From assembly GCA_946902875.1 (NCBI GenBank), contig OX336336.1, positions 5,488,545-5,552,544 of the forward strand: a DNA stretch of 64,000 bases. Reading direction: 5' to 3'. The stretch is from Nematopogon swammerdamellus. Taxonomy: Eukaryota; Arthropoda; Insecta; Lepidoptera; Adelidae. A program made the translations under genes and the position numbers. This document shows positions 1 through 10,929 of the stretch, piece by piece. The notes beneath the pieces were generated by a model. It did not search any database and was not told the origin of the DNA. It saw nothing but the letters and a program-made list of their open reading frames with translations. How positions within the stretch are numbered: position 1 is the stretch's first letter; each line of letters opens with the position of its first letter.

Positions 1-555
1 TACATAATGGAACATAGCCAGTGGGGCTATGGGGCTAAGCATACATAAGCTATAACCACGACTCGTGGTCCCACCAAGAAGTGGCACCACGATTCCAGGA
101 TATTAGGTCTAGTGGGACCATGAGTCATGGCGGTACAAGCTCAGTGGGTCCACGAGTGACACACCGATTTGTCGGGAGTTTTTTAAAGTTGTAATTTAAC
201 TCTTTATTACACGTTCACTGTGTAGCTAAGATTGTGGAGACAACCCCCTAAGTGCCAATGCAAATTGAGCATAATAAGTTGCGTTAGGTATAAAAATGAT
301 ATGATATAACATTGTTTTTTTATTTTTAGACCCCCTTGGTGGTCGTAAATAAATACATAGATTACCACATTATTGTTTTATTTTTCACCCAAAATATACG
401 ACTTTTGACAGTAGGATACCGGCAGCCCCATTTTAAAAAGTCAACCCGGTTTTCTTGTCAATTAATTTTTTTAGTTCATTACTCACACGTGTAAGCTGAT
501 AAAAGTGCCTAAACTCACACGTGTTTAAGTTACAAGCCTTTAAAATTGCAAGGAA
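1..555. other. no gene recognised
   Basis: The first 200 bp contain scattered inverted words (ACTCGTGGTCCCACC and GTGGGACCATGAGTC) that suggest an old transposon. The rest is AT-rich. No AK8-like exon found here. Confidence 0.3.
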
Positions 556-666
556 CTCATGCCCCATCCTTGGGGCATACAAGTACGGCGAGTAACTCAA
601 AATACCCCATCGATGGGGCATTCACGTACGGCGAGTAACTCAAAATACCCCATCGATGGGGCATGC
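556..666 (+). repeat. 43-bp tandem repeat with CCCATCGATGGG palindrome
   Basis: TGGGGCAT recurs at 571, 614 and 657. Each unit contains ACGGCGAGTAACTCAAAATA. Confidence 0.75.
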
Positions 667-1080
667 ACCTGTTAACGTGTTAAGACGAAGAAGTTGAAAC
701 CCAACTTGTAGGATACCTATGGTGCCGTCGCGGAGGCTCCCGCGCGGAACAAGCACAAACAATATATCGAAATTATCGATTTTTTATTTTCAGTAGAAAC
801 TGGACTGGAATAAACAAGCAAAACACCCACTGCACGTCTTAGGATGAAAATTAAAAATTATTTCAAACGACCTTCCTCCTTTGTAGGAGAGATACCTACA
901 GAGTTGCGATACAGGGTGAGATTGCGGCGAGTGTATTGGGAGCACTCCGCTCCATCCTCAGTGCAACTTTTAGTGATTTTTTTTTATGTAGTTATGCAAG
1001 TTTTTATTTAATTTAATAACTATTATTGTTTACATGTTGAATAAGTTGTTTGACTGTTGTAAAACCTGTATTGTGTGTTG

Positions 1081-1337
1081 TAGGTCCCTTCCCTTCTTAC
1101 CTTACTAAGTGGTAGGGTTTATCCCGCCCGGGTTGGTACCACCGAACTGAATGAAACGTCGGTCGAAAACGGCTATGTAAATAGTTTTCCGTCCAGTTCA
1201 GTGTAGCCGACATGAAATGAAGGGAAGCACTGACATGGCATCTAATTCACCCCGTGTTTATGGGCATCACGGATGTTGTAGGTGATTTAGCCAACCGTGT
1301 CAGTACACAGTTTCCATAAAAAAATAAAAATAAACCC
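1081..1337 (+). mobile_element. 5S-type SINE, head missing
   Basis: Body and tail from TAGGTCCCTTCCCTTCTTAC to TTTCCATAAAAAAATAAAA. Confidence 0.7.
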
Positions 1338-1366
1338 CCGGATAAAGTATATTGAATATTTCAGAG

Positions 1367-2182
1367 CAGCGGTTCTCAATCTATGGTACGCGTACGACGA
1401 GTGGTACGCGAACTGCTACGAGGTGATACGCGAAAAAAATGAAACATTATGCTCTACAAAATTTAATAAGCTGCTATAAAAAGTGTCATAATGGTAATTC
1501 AGAAAGTTTTGTTGATTAACATAAATATTATTTGAATTCTGATGTTTTTAGCTTTATAAAACCCACTGTCAAATGCTCATAGTGAGTTCCGAAGAATATT
1601 TTAAAGATTTTTCAGAAATAAATTCGATAAGAAATCAATTTTTCGATTCGATTCCGACATCACTAATTCAACTTTGAGGAAAGAGTTCAACTTTGGTGTG
1701 ATGCTAACCTCCAATGAGAATTAAGAATGTAGATATAGAAGATAGAGGTAGATAGACATAGAAGTCGTCCCCATTTCACCCCCGCACTACGCGTACTGGG
1801 CAGGGATGCACCCCTATACAATCGACCTACCGAGGATGCGCGCGCACCAACCGGTTCTGTAGGTCTTTTATTCACAGAACCGAGAAATTGTGGAACGCAC
1901 TGCCTCCTCATATATTTCCTCCCAAGTACAGCCTGGGGTTTTTCAAAAGGGGCGTGAAAAGGCTCCTGTCATGCCGGCATGGCATGCGCAATCCCCGTGC
2001 ATCACAGAATATCTGTGGGCATTGTAAGTCACCACCTACTCGTAATTGAAACGATTCCTCATGTCGCGCTTTCCATAAAAAAAGATAAATATTGTTATTA
2101 GCTTCTTGTAGATAAAGGTGGTACGCTGCCAATCATATTTGTTTTAGTGGTACCTGTTTGAGAACAAGTTTGAGAACCCCTG
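1367..2182 (+). mobile_element. hAT-type non-autonomous element
   Basis: The ends CAGCGGTTCTCAA... and ...TTGAGAACCCCTG are hAT-like, and the element is flanked by an 8-bp target duplication TTTCAGAG / TTTTAGAG (7 of 8 identical). The left part repeats GGTACGCG motifs. There is no transposase. A LINE 3' end is nested inside. Confidence 0.75.
1720..2094 (+). mobile_element. LINE ORF2 C-terminus and 3' end, nested
   Basis: The plus-strand frame encodes a non-LTR retrotransposon tail with EKLWNALPPHIFPPKYSLGF followed by KRGVKRLLS, a usual end of reverse transcriptase ORFs. It ends in TTTCCATAAAAAAAG. It lies within the hAT element, so it arrived later. Confidence 0.7.
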
Positions 2183-2208
2183 TTTTAGAGTAACCACAAA
2201 GTTCTCAC

Positions 2209-2333
2209 TTGTTCTAGAATACGTCGATTGATAACTTTGACGACCAAGCTGGTATCTCCACCGCCTTTTGCCAGTTTCTCACCGATTATATCTTTTTTCA
2301 GAGCCGCTTCTTCATACAGATCCGGAAAATGTA
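2209..2333 (-). CDS. AK8-like exon 7
   Basis: The acceptor is TTTTTCACAG|TA and the donor GAACAA|GTGAGAAC (phase 0). The exon encodes 41 residues starting HFPDLYEEAALKKDIIGEKL and ending VVKVINRRILEQ. It aligns with the AMP-binding helix region of the second domain (family form GQLLKEA...LLMKVLSQRL). Its donor is only 13 bp from the duplicated target site of the hAT element downstream. Confidence 0.72.
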
Positions 2334-2477
2334 CTGTGAAAAAGAAAAGGCAAGAGTATTAATCATTTGGTTCAGCTTACATTGGTGACATCTCTTATCA
2401 ATCATAGACTGAATAAAGTAGATACGCATATAAATACAATATACTATATCAATAAATATTTAGATTAGTTTAAATTA

Positions 2478-2797
2478 GATTAGGTTAGGTTAGGTTAGGT
2501 TAGGTTAGGTTAGATTAGGTTAGGTTAGATTAGGTTTTTTTTGTTCCTAACGAACCTCAGCTATAAATGCCGAGTATTTTACTTTCATACATCTTCAACA
2601 TCTTCCATCGCCTGACCCCTAGTCCCACGAAGTGGAAGCGAGGGAGCGCGGGCTTGCTCTCGCATACTTTATCAGATTTGTTTTTCATTCTTTTTCTTTA
2701 TTAAGTGCTTACGACCAGTACATTGTGAAAAACGTTAGGTTAGGTTAGGTCAGGTTAGTTTGGGTTGGGTTGGGTTAGGTTAGGTTAGGTTAGGTTA
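2478..2797 (+). repeat. two interstitial (TTAGG)n tracts
   Basis: 2478-2536 and 2734-2797 are TTAGG repeats with occasional TTAGA or TTGGG variants, the insect telomere unit. The 200 bp between are unrelated. Located in the intron between AK8-like exons 6 and 7. Confidence 0.75.
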
Positions 2798-2825
2798 TGC
2801 ACACATGGACGGGATCATTACCTAC

Positions 2826-3100
2826 TTGCCTGTTCGGATTCCACGTAAAAGTACCTTCCCTTCTTACATTACTAGTTGATAGGGTTTAACCCGCCCGGGT
2901 TGGTTACCTACCACCTCACTAAGCGAAAGGTCAGTCGAAACGGTAACATAAACAGTTTGTGTTTTCCATCCAGTTCAGTATAGCCGACACGACCAAAGGG
3001 AAGCATGGACATGGCGCCTAGTCCACCAAGGTGTTGTGGGCTGACATCACGGATGACATAGGTGATGGGGCTAACCGTGTCAGTTTCCATAAAAAAATTG
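2826..3100 (+). mobile_element. 5S-type SINE, head truncated
   Basis: From TGTTCGGATTCCACG to GTTTCCATAAAAAAA. In the intron between AK8-like exons 6 and 7. Confidence 0.7.
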
Positions 3101-3476
3101 GTTGTCTGTAAAGTCGGTTTACGGACGATAATTTTACGTGATAACGTCAATATTCTAAATTTGAAATCTTTTCCGACCGGCCAGATGTGCTTAATATATT
3201 ATGGTACGAGTAACCTCCTTTCAATTTGTGCTGCCCTGGTACTTTAGAACCAGAGAGATAAATGTGTACAAGCCGACGCTTGGGCCGATTGTGCCTCTCT
3301 ATCGCTTGTTACGCGCTCTCGCTTGCACACACAGGCTCAGATGGAACGTGACACTTTTTCGTGTGTGCAGCCGGTGTTCTTCAATTTATAAAACGTTATC
3401 ACGTCAATAACAAAGAAAAAGGGGATCTCCATATAATATGTTCCTGCGAAAAAAGTGAAACTCAACAGAAACTAAC

Positions 3477-3659
3477 TGTGAATCATACGGAACAGCTTGG
3501 TCAGCAACTGCGCCTGCGTGCGCCTCCCGGAGCCCCTCGGACCGAGAAGGAGCACCCTGTAGACGCCGGGGGCTCCGAGCATGTGGTAACCCTGGCCAGC
3601 GTGCTGAGCGCCCGCCCCACAAGCGCGGATCGCGTTGAAGCACGACACAGCAATCTCCT
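3477..3659 (-). CDS. AK8-like exon 6, P-loop of second kinase domain
   Basis: The acceptor is ATCTATAG|AG and the donor CACA|GTTAGT (phase 1). The exon encodes 60 residues including VYRVLLLGPRGSGRRTQAQL, a Walker A-type loop in the place of GPVGSGKS of vertebrate AK8. The P-loop lysine is replaced by arginine. A second AG two bases downstream would break the phase. The exon is GC-rich compared with its repeat-filled surroundings. Confidence 0.72.
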
Positions 3660-3866
3660 CTATAGATTTGTCTGGATTTACGGTTACTTCCTATTTGATA
3701 GAAATCACTTGCATTTAATGTATTTGTTTATTTATTTGACACGGAATTCAACAGCTTAGATATTAAAACCATGCGTTTTGTACCGTGTGGGGCCGGTACT
3801 TTATAAGAATAGCTCCGCTGCATCTCTCCCCGTGTATGTCGTAAAAGGCGACTAAGGGATATGACT

Positions 3867-4100
3867 CCCTTCTTATATTACTAGGTGGTAGGGTTTAACC
3901 CGCCCGGTTTGGTACCATCGCACTGAATGAAAGGTCGGTCGAAACGGCTATGTAAATAGTTTGTGTTTTCCGTCCAGTTCAGTGTAGCCGGCACGACCGA
4001 AGGGAATCACTGACGTGGCACCAAGTTCATCCGATGTTATGGGCTGACATCACGGATGTTGTAGGTGATGTAGCCAACCGTGTCAGTTTCCATAAAAAAA
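3867..4100 (+). mobile_element. 5S-type SINE, head missing
   Basis: Body and complete tail ending GTTTCCATAAAAAAAATG. Confidence 0.7.
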
Positions 4101-4167
4101 ATGATATACAATGTTTAAAAACTGTTTAAAAAAACATTGAACCGACTTCAAACCCTAAGAAGTATTA

Positions 4168-4260
4168 AATAATATTTTGATCTTTAGTAGAAGGCGGTAC
4201 AAAAGTACAAAAGGGTCCATCTACAGGTGTGCTTTTGTACCGCCTTCCAAAATATTATTT
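4168..4260. repeat. small hairpin
   Basis: AAATAATATTTT...AAGGCGGTACAAAAG and its complement CTTTTGTACCGCCTT..AAAATATTATTT. It shares AGGCGGT with the hairpin of the composite unit. Confidence 0.5.
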
Positions 4261-4609
4261 AAGGGCATATACTGCGAATTTTAGCGCGCACAGTCATTTT
4301 GAGCGTTAGAAACCTTTTTTTTCTAGAGATTTAGTGGCACGTAGTAAACTAAGTTATATACAAAATTAAAGTCAAGAATGTGTTCTTTATTACAGTATTT
4401 TTTGGCTTATTGAAAAATTCCTTAGTCTGAAAGTGTTCATCCCTTAATTTCCCACCCTTAAGGGGTGGTATTATTACAAAATTTTATGAAAGGACCACCC
4501 ATGAGATATACCCTACTCATAAGCACACATGGATGCGATCAGTACTAGGCTGTTCGGATTCATTGATTCATTTCGGGGACAGATGAAACGAGATTTTTAT
4601 ATAAGCATT

Positions 4610-4800
4610 ATAGTTTTTAGTTAACTTGTCTATTATGTATTTTTGTTGTTGAATAAATAAATTCATCCCTACTCATGAAAAAAATAATCAATAAAATCGG
4701 TTGAGAATTGGCGGAGAAATCAGGTAAGATACACAAAAAAAAAACATACAGACGAATTGAGAACCTCCTCCTTTTTGGAAGTAGGTTGAAAAAAAAATAA
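4610..4800 (+). repeat. terminal part of composite-type repeat
   Basis: AATCGGTTGAGAATTGGCGG, then CATACAGACGAATTGAGAAC and CCTCCTCCTTTTTGGAAGTA. Confidence 0.5.
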
Positions 4801-4956
4801 CACAAATTATAAAAGTGTATAGCCGAAACAAGAATTCCTGAAATTTAAACATAAGCGTTGGCTGGGCAGTCATCTATGAGTCTGAAGTCGAACCAGTGTA
4901 TTTGTTGTTACTCGGCTCGGTTGTGAAAGAATAAGTTGAAAGGATGAAGTATTATG

Positions 4957-5332
4957 TCAGCCTCGGTAGCTCAGTGGTGCAGCGGTCGGTCGACTGTTGT
5001 TAAGCAACGCTGAGCGCGGTCAGTACTTGGATGGGTGACCGCTCGACCATTGGTTGCTGACCATGGTTTGGATTCCACTTAAAACTGTCGGTCCCTTCCC
5101 TTCTTACCTTACTAGGTGGTAGGGTTCATCCCGCCCGGGTTGGTACCACAGCACTGAATGAAACGTCGGTCGAAACGGCTATGTAAATAGTTCGTGTTTT
5201 CCGTCCAATTCAGTGTAGCCGACATGAAATGAAGGGAACCACTGAAATGGCACCTAGTTCACTCGGTGTTATGGACTGACATCACGGATGTTGTAGGTGA
5301 TGTAGGTATCCAACCGTGTCTGATATCAGCAA
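4957..5332 (+). mobile_element. full-length tRNA/5S-type SINE
   Basis: The head GCCTCGGTAGCTCAGTGGTG resembles a tRNA A box. It is followed by GTTAAGCAACGCTGAGCGCG and GTACTTGGATGGGTGACC, which match the A box/intermediate element and C box of eukaryotic 5S rRNA. The body runs from TCCCTTCCCTTCTTACC to the conserved tail CATCACGGATGTTGTAGGTG. The end runs into another repeat (from 5326) instead of the usual GTTTCCATAAAAA. Confidence 0.75.
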
Positions 5333-5612
5333 AAAAACCGGCCAAGTGCGAGTCGAACTCGCGCACCGAGGGTTCCGTATCGCCATGTCATGGCTTGCGC
5401 CACTCGCGTGTTATGAAATGCTTCATATTAGTTAAATGTCATGATTAGTTAAAATGCTTCTTATTCTATTCGGTTGATGGCGCGCGCGCATACACTTTTT
5501 GGTTTCTTCTATGGGAACCCCCGTGATTTTTTTACTTTTTCTTATTTTTATCATTTGTTGTTATATCGGCCATAATAACACATATTCTGAAATTTTTCCT
5601 ACACATATAATA
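5326..5612 (+). repeat. interspersed repeat R (gccaagtgcgagtcg), 5' part
   Basis: AACCGGCCAAGTGCGAGTCG, then CACCGAGGGTTCCGTATC and TTGTTATATCGGCCATAATA. Truncated before the GACA run. Confidence 0.65.
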
Positions 5613-5645
5613 ATGAATAAAATATGCAAGCCTTCAACGTAGCAC

Positions 5646-5819
5646 TATAAGCGTAGCGCAGCGCCTCGACGTCCTGCTCGTGAAAGGGGCGCGGCACGAC
5701 GCGAGGGCGGGACGGCTGCGCGGGCGCATCAGTAAATGGCGGCACCAGCATCAACGTGACCGAGGGCAGGACACCTTGCTGCTGCAGGCAGCGTGCCTCG
5801 CGCAGTGAACACGGGTGAT
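5646..5819 (-). CDS. AK8-like exon 5
   Basis: GC-rich and clearly coding. The exon begins TTGCAG|AT and gives DHPCSLREARCLQQQGVLPS (the end of the GW..D helix), then a strand SVTLMLVPPF, then a proline-rich stretch where kinases normally carry the lid; the lid looks shortened or lost. The donor is the weak point: GCTTATA|GTGCTA fits the reading phase of exon 6 but is a poor consensus, so the exact 3' end is uncertain. The acceptor lies inside a TTGCA microsatellite. Confidence 0.65.
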
Positions 5820-6066
5820 CTGCAATGCAATGCAACGTATTTAATGCAATACAATGTAATTAAATGCAATGCAATGTAAATGCTAGTTCACCCTGTGTTA
5901 TGGGCTTACATCACGGATGTTGTAGGTGATGTAGCCAACCGTGTCAGGTTCCATAAAAAAAAAAAAATTAAGTGCAATACAATGTAATTAAATGCAATGC
6001 AATGTAATGAAATGCAATACAACGTAATGCAATGCAATACAATACAATGCCATGCCATGCAATGCT
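5820..6066 (+). repeat. ATGCA/ATACA microsatellite
   Basis: Variants of AATGCAATACA run on both sides of a SINE tail (5880-5969). The left edge forms the acceptor of AK8-like exon 5. Confidence 0.75.
5880..5969 (+). mobile_element. 5S-type SINE, 3' end only
   Basis: CTAGTTCACCCTGTGTTATG to GGTTCCATAAAAAAAA, inserted inside the ATGCA microsatellite. Confidence 0.65.
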
Positions 6067-6289
6067 ATTTATTGTTGTTTTCATTGTATTCAGCCGGATG
6101 TAATGAATTGGACTGAAAGCACTAACACATACATTTTTATAGCCATTTCGATTAGATCGTTATTCAATGCGGTGGTATCAATCCGGTCGGGGTTTACTTC
6201 AGGGGAGGAGCTATTTAGTGAAGTATTATATAAATTGTATCCACGATGGCTTATTATTACTTATTTATTAGAAGCCAAGACAAACCTTA

Positions 6290-6376
6290 TTAGACACAAA
6301 CACACAAACACACACCCTCTCACACTCTCTCACACACCCTCTCACACACGCTCACACACACATACACCTTTCACTT
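6290..6376 (+). repeat. CA-rich low-complexity tract
   Basis: Alternating CACACAAACACAC and CTCTCACACA blocks. Confidence 0.8.
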
Positions 6377-6401
6377 AGGTGAAGTTTATGCCCTGCGCAA
6401 A

Positions 6402-6639
6402 TATAAAAACACCAGCCAAGTGCGAGTCGGACCGGCGGCGCAGCGAGGTATCCGCACCACAACAAAAAAATATTGAAAAAATAACTCGTTTCTTGTATGG
6501 GAACCCCCCAATTTTTTTACTTTTTATTATTTGTTGTTATAACCGCCATAAGAACACATATTTTGTGAAAATTTCAACCGGCTAGCTATTACGGTTCCAA
6601 AGATACAGCATTAGGACAGACAGACAGACGGCGGCGGCG
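6402..6639 (+). repeat. interspersed repeat R, left half of an interrupted copy
   Basis: AGCCAAGTGCGAGTCGGACC to the GACAGACAG run. The remainder reappears at 10568, after the giant foldback. Confidence 0.7.
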
Positions 6640-9600
6640 CACTATGGATCGAGAAACGGCCTCCATAGTATTAGGAGATTTTTTTCGCAAACTTGATTTT
6701 TTTTTTAAAACTGTTTCTGTTATATTTAGGGTTACATAAGATAATACCAAATATATAGTTGTAGTGATATCAGTTAAGTAGATATTTTATTAAAAATACT
6801 TGAAGTTTTCAGTTGTATGGGACGGAGAATGTTTAGTCGATTTTTTCAAAAGTCTTTCGAGGTGTCGCAGATCTTTTAATACATCATGAAGTAGACCACG
6901 AGTGTAATAAGACCACATAAAAACTGTAACCCAATTCGACCCGGTATAGAAAATATCTAAGTCCGAATTTATAAATTTTCGTCTATTTTCTTTATACATT
7001 ATTTATGGTTAAACTTTACAATTAATTACATTTTCTTATGTTTTGTGATTGCCAAGTGTGTAAGTTATACTAATTGGTACATTATGTAACAACTATACCT
7101 ACCACTGTGGTCGAAAATACCCTCCAATATTTGTAGCGTTTTAAATGTTTATTCGTTATTCATAATTGATTTGAGGACATATTAAATAAACAAATATGTG
7201 AAGACGCGTAGCTTGACAGTACGTATGTATGTTAGGTTCAAATATATAAAGTATTTATATATATTTTTTATATTTTAAAATTTGCAATGTATGGGACGGA
7301 GAACATTATATTTATTTTGCCGGACTACAAAGATGTGTCAAACTCTTATTAGCAAGGTTGTGTAGCACAACATAAAAACAAACACAATCAGTAAAAAAAA
7401 TTTAGAAAGGTGCAGCCTTCAGTGTATCGACAGGTCAAAGTATAGCATTTTTTACCTTTTTTCTTTAACAGTAATTTTTGGTTACATTATGATTGTACAA
7501 TTATTAAGCAGGTATGCAAATATGTGAGGCATATAATTCTATATCAGATATGTACACACCATTCCGATTAACAGTGTAAAAAATAGCAATATTTTTATTT
7601 AATAAATCTGAAAACATTATAGTACATTATTCGAAACTGTTAAGAACTAACAAAGTCTTAACAGTAACGTGATGTTGAACGTGACGGAAAAGAGGCTGTA
7701 CAAAAAAAAATTGTGAACGCACTTTCTCAAGATGTTAAAAAAATTGCTATTCAAAATTATTCACGAAAATTAATTTTATAAAAAAATTGTTTTATATAAA
7801 ATTTGAGCCGGTATAGAAAATATGTAAGTCCGAATTTGTAGATTTTTGTTTTCTTTCCTTTAAATATAATTTACAGTTTTAGAATAGAACATAAATACAA
7901 GGCTTTGCAGCTCATTCATTATGACGACGCATTAGATACTAATTACCATTCGGTAAGACGAAAACATTCCCACATCCCTGTTTGTGAAACCCCACTATAT
8001 TGGTAAAAACCGGTTTAGTACATCAGGTGGTGTCCTTTGGTCGCGAATTTCAGTTTAGTATTTGTTCAACGCGCGTAAGGGACGGATCTCTCCTTTCGAA
8101 ACGAGTTATCGCTGTTTTCAAATACTTTCCTTCCTGCATTATTACTTGAAAACTAGGTACATTTTCGGTTCGAACTCTAACATTTTACAAAATGAAAGAG
8201 TTTAAATCAAATCTGAAACTTTTTGTTTTCTTAAAAAACGAGCAAGGCCTCTCCGACCCAAACATACTATTTGACAAGTTTTCTGTTCATATATCTGATG
8301 AAAACCGTGATCAATTCAAGTGTTTTTGTAATACCTACTTGTCTAATATGTATAAAAAGTGGAAAAGTACAAATGATTCGTTCAGTTTCTTCAAATGCAA
8401 ATTTGTTGCAATGCAAAACATGGTTGACGTCAGACATAAAGTGGCCCGAATATGTTCAAAACATACCTCAAGAACCAAGACATGAGGAAGCGGAACCATT
8501 CGTGCCGCAATCACCAGCGAAACAGCATTCAGAAGCTTCAACATCTCCTAAACCAGAGTTCAGTCCTCGAAAACAATTCCACGAACTTCACTACCAGCCA
8601 AAAAGGCGCAGAACCGCACATCTGTGTACGGAAAATGACTTCGACGAGCTCGCATTCGCTGCGGTGAGTAAAGGTATTAATACGGAAAGACATGATGTTG
8701 CTGAGGTACTTAAGTTTCTTCTGGAAAATTCAGATGAGGTTGGTAGAATAAAGGAATACATTCAAGTTAAAAAAAAAAACACAATACTCGCCGGAGAAAG
8801 CCCTCAGCCTCTTCAGTTCCCAGCAACTCTCCAAATCGCAATACTGCGAACTACGGGCAACGGCAATTGAAGCAGGAGTTGAACTGTATCCCTTATACTA
8901 TCAGATCCAAAAAAAAAAGGTCGAGTGTTACCGTCCGAAAGAAAGTGTCAAGGTCACGGAAGTGGAAGCACGTGTTTTTGCAGCATACAATAATGCAGGA
9001 AGGAAAGTATTTGAAAACAGCGATAACTCGTGTCGAAAGGAGAGATCCGTCACTTACGCGCGTTGAACAGATAATAAACTGAAATTCGCGACCAAAGGAC
9101 ACCACCTGATGTACTAAACCGGTTTTTACCAATATAGTGGGGTTTCACAAACAGGGATGTGGGAATGTTTTCGTCTTACCGAATGGTAATTAGTATCTAA
9201 TGCGTCGTCATAATGAATGAGCCGCAAAGCCTTGTATGTATGTTCTATTCTAAGATTGTAAATTATATTTAAAGGAAAGAAAACAAAAATCTACAAATTC
9301 AGACTTACATATTTTCTATACCGGCTCGAATTTTATATAAAACAATTTTTTTATAAAATTAATTTTGGTGAATCTTTTATTTATAAGTTCGGTTTATTAA
9401 TTTGTTCTGTTTTTATTCAACCTTGTATTTATTTTGGTGAATAATTTTGAAAAGAAAATTTTTTAACATCTTGAGAAAGTGCAACTGTTCACGATTTTTT
9501 TTTGTACAGCCTCTTTTCCGTCACGTTCAACATCACGTTACTGTTAAGACTTTGTTAGTTCTTAACAGTTTCGAATAATGTAATAAAATGTTTTCAGTTT

Positions 9601-10567
9601 TATTAAATAAAAATATTGCTATTTTTTACACTGTTAATCGGAATGGTGTGTACATATCTGATATAGAATTATATGCCTCACATATTTGCATACCTGCTTA
9701 ATAATTGTACAATCATAATGTAACCAAAAATTACTGTTAAAGAAAAAAGGTAAAAAATGCTATACTTTGACCTGTTGATACTTGGAAGGCTGCACCTTTC
9801 TAAAATTTTTTTTACTGATTGTGTTTATTTTTATGTTGTGCTACACAACCTTGCTAATAAGAGTTTGACACATCTTTGTAGTCCGGCAAAATAAATATAA
9901 TGTTCTCCGTCCCATACATTGCAAATTTTAAAATATAAAAAATATATATATTTACTTTATATATTTGAACCTAACATACATACGTACTGTCAAGCTACGC
10001 GTCTTCACATATTTGTTTATTTAATGTGTCCTCAAATCAATTATGAATACCAAATAAACATTTAAAACGCTACAAATATTGGAGGGTATTTTCGACCACA
10101 GTGGTAGGTACAGTTGTTACATAATGTACAAATTAGTATAACTTACACACTTGGCAATCACAAAACACAAGAAAATGTAATTAATTGTAAAATTAAACCA
10201 TAAATAATGTATAAAGAAAATTGACGAAAATTTATAAATTCGGACTTAGATATTTTCTATACCGGGTCGAATTGGGTTACAGTTTTTATGTGGTCTTATT
10301 ACACTCGTGGTTTACTTCATGATGTATTAAAAGATCTGCGACACCTCGAAAGACTTTTGAAAAAATCGACTAAACATTCTCCGTCCCATACAACTGAAAA
10401 CGTCAAGTATTTTTAATAAAATATCTACTTGACTGATATCACTACAACTATATATTTGGTATTATCTTATGTAACCCTAAATATAACAAAAACAGTTTTT
10501 AAAAAAAAATTAAGTTTGCGAAAAAAAATCTCCTAATACTATGGAGGCCGATTCTCGATCCATAGTG
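6640..10567. mobile_element. 3.9-kb foldback element with ~1.5-kb inverted arms
   Basis: The left arm (6640-8146) and right arm (8986-10567) are inverted copies with few differences; the ends read CACTATGGATCGAGAA and its complement. The element splits an older repeat R and is flanked by CGGCG on both sides. The central 840 bp carry a broken ORF. It lies in the AK8-like intron between exons 4 and 5. A transposase catalytic domain is absent, so it is non-autonomous. Confidence 0.75.
8192..9066 (+). pseudogene. frameshifted ORF of the foldback element
   Basis: Three consecutive frames make one protein-like reading. Frame 1 starts MKEFKSNLKLFVFLKNEQGL. A shift near 8415 leads to WLTSDIKWPEY ... 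KQFHELHYQPKRRRTAHLC ... DELAFAAVSKGINTERHDVA. A second shift, in the A-run near 8775, leads to YSPEKALSLFSSQQLSKSQY ... LYPLYYQIQKKKVECYRP ... EVEARVFAAYN and a stop at 9064. The order (basic KRRRT patch, helical segment, LYPxY..I...K..CYP) recalls the N-terminal half of an unnamed protein family that is repetitive in aphid and cnidarian genomes. This is recollection, not a search. It ends inside the right arm without a catalytic part. Confidence 0.5.
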
Positions 10568-10622
10568 CGGCGTAGGTTTAGTAATAGGCTTCCGTACGGG
10601 ATACGGAAACCTAAAAATACTA
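10568..10622 (+). repeat. interspersed repeat R, right end of the interrupted copy
   Basis: CGGCGTAGGTTTAGTAATAG then TACGGGATACGGAAACCTAA. It completes the copy begun at 6402. Confidence 0.7.
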
Positions 10623-10735
10623 ATCATGGAAACATGTAATTGGTCATACTTCAGGCCTAAAAAATAAGTGTATCTAAATTGTGAATGGCTCTATTTATTT
10701 CTAAGATAAATAAATAAAAGAGATTAACGACTAAC

Positions 10736-10841
10736 CGATCATGATCCAACCAGTAAGAGAAACCGGAGCCTTCAGGGTTATGGCTTTGGTGACGCTAGCC
10801 AGAAGCGTCGGCACGAAACATCCCTTCACGTATTCGTCGTG
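10736..10841 (-). CDS. AK8-like exon 4
   Basis: The acceptor is a clean polypyrimidine tract, CTGCCTTTACAG|CAC, and the donor is ATCG|GTTAGT (phase 1). The exon encodes 35 residues ending LTGWIMI. The ending corresponds to the conserved GWxLDG segment of adenylate kinases, with the Asp completed across the intron. Confidence 0.7.
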
Positions 10842-10929
10842 CTGTAAAGGCAGATATGTTACTGTATCTCATTCGTAATTAGTGGGAAAATATAGAAATA
10901 TATTAAATTTCTCACAAAACATTAGCCGC

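Noticed and set aside
4985..5045. Functional 5S rRNA gene
   Set aside because: Only promoter-related parts resemble 5S RNA, and the segment recurs within a SINE with a constant 3' body.
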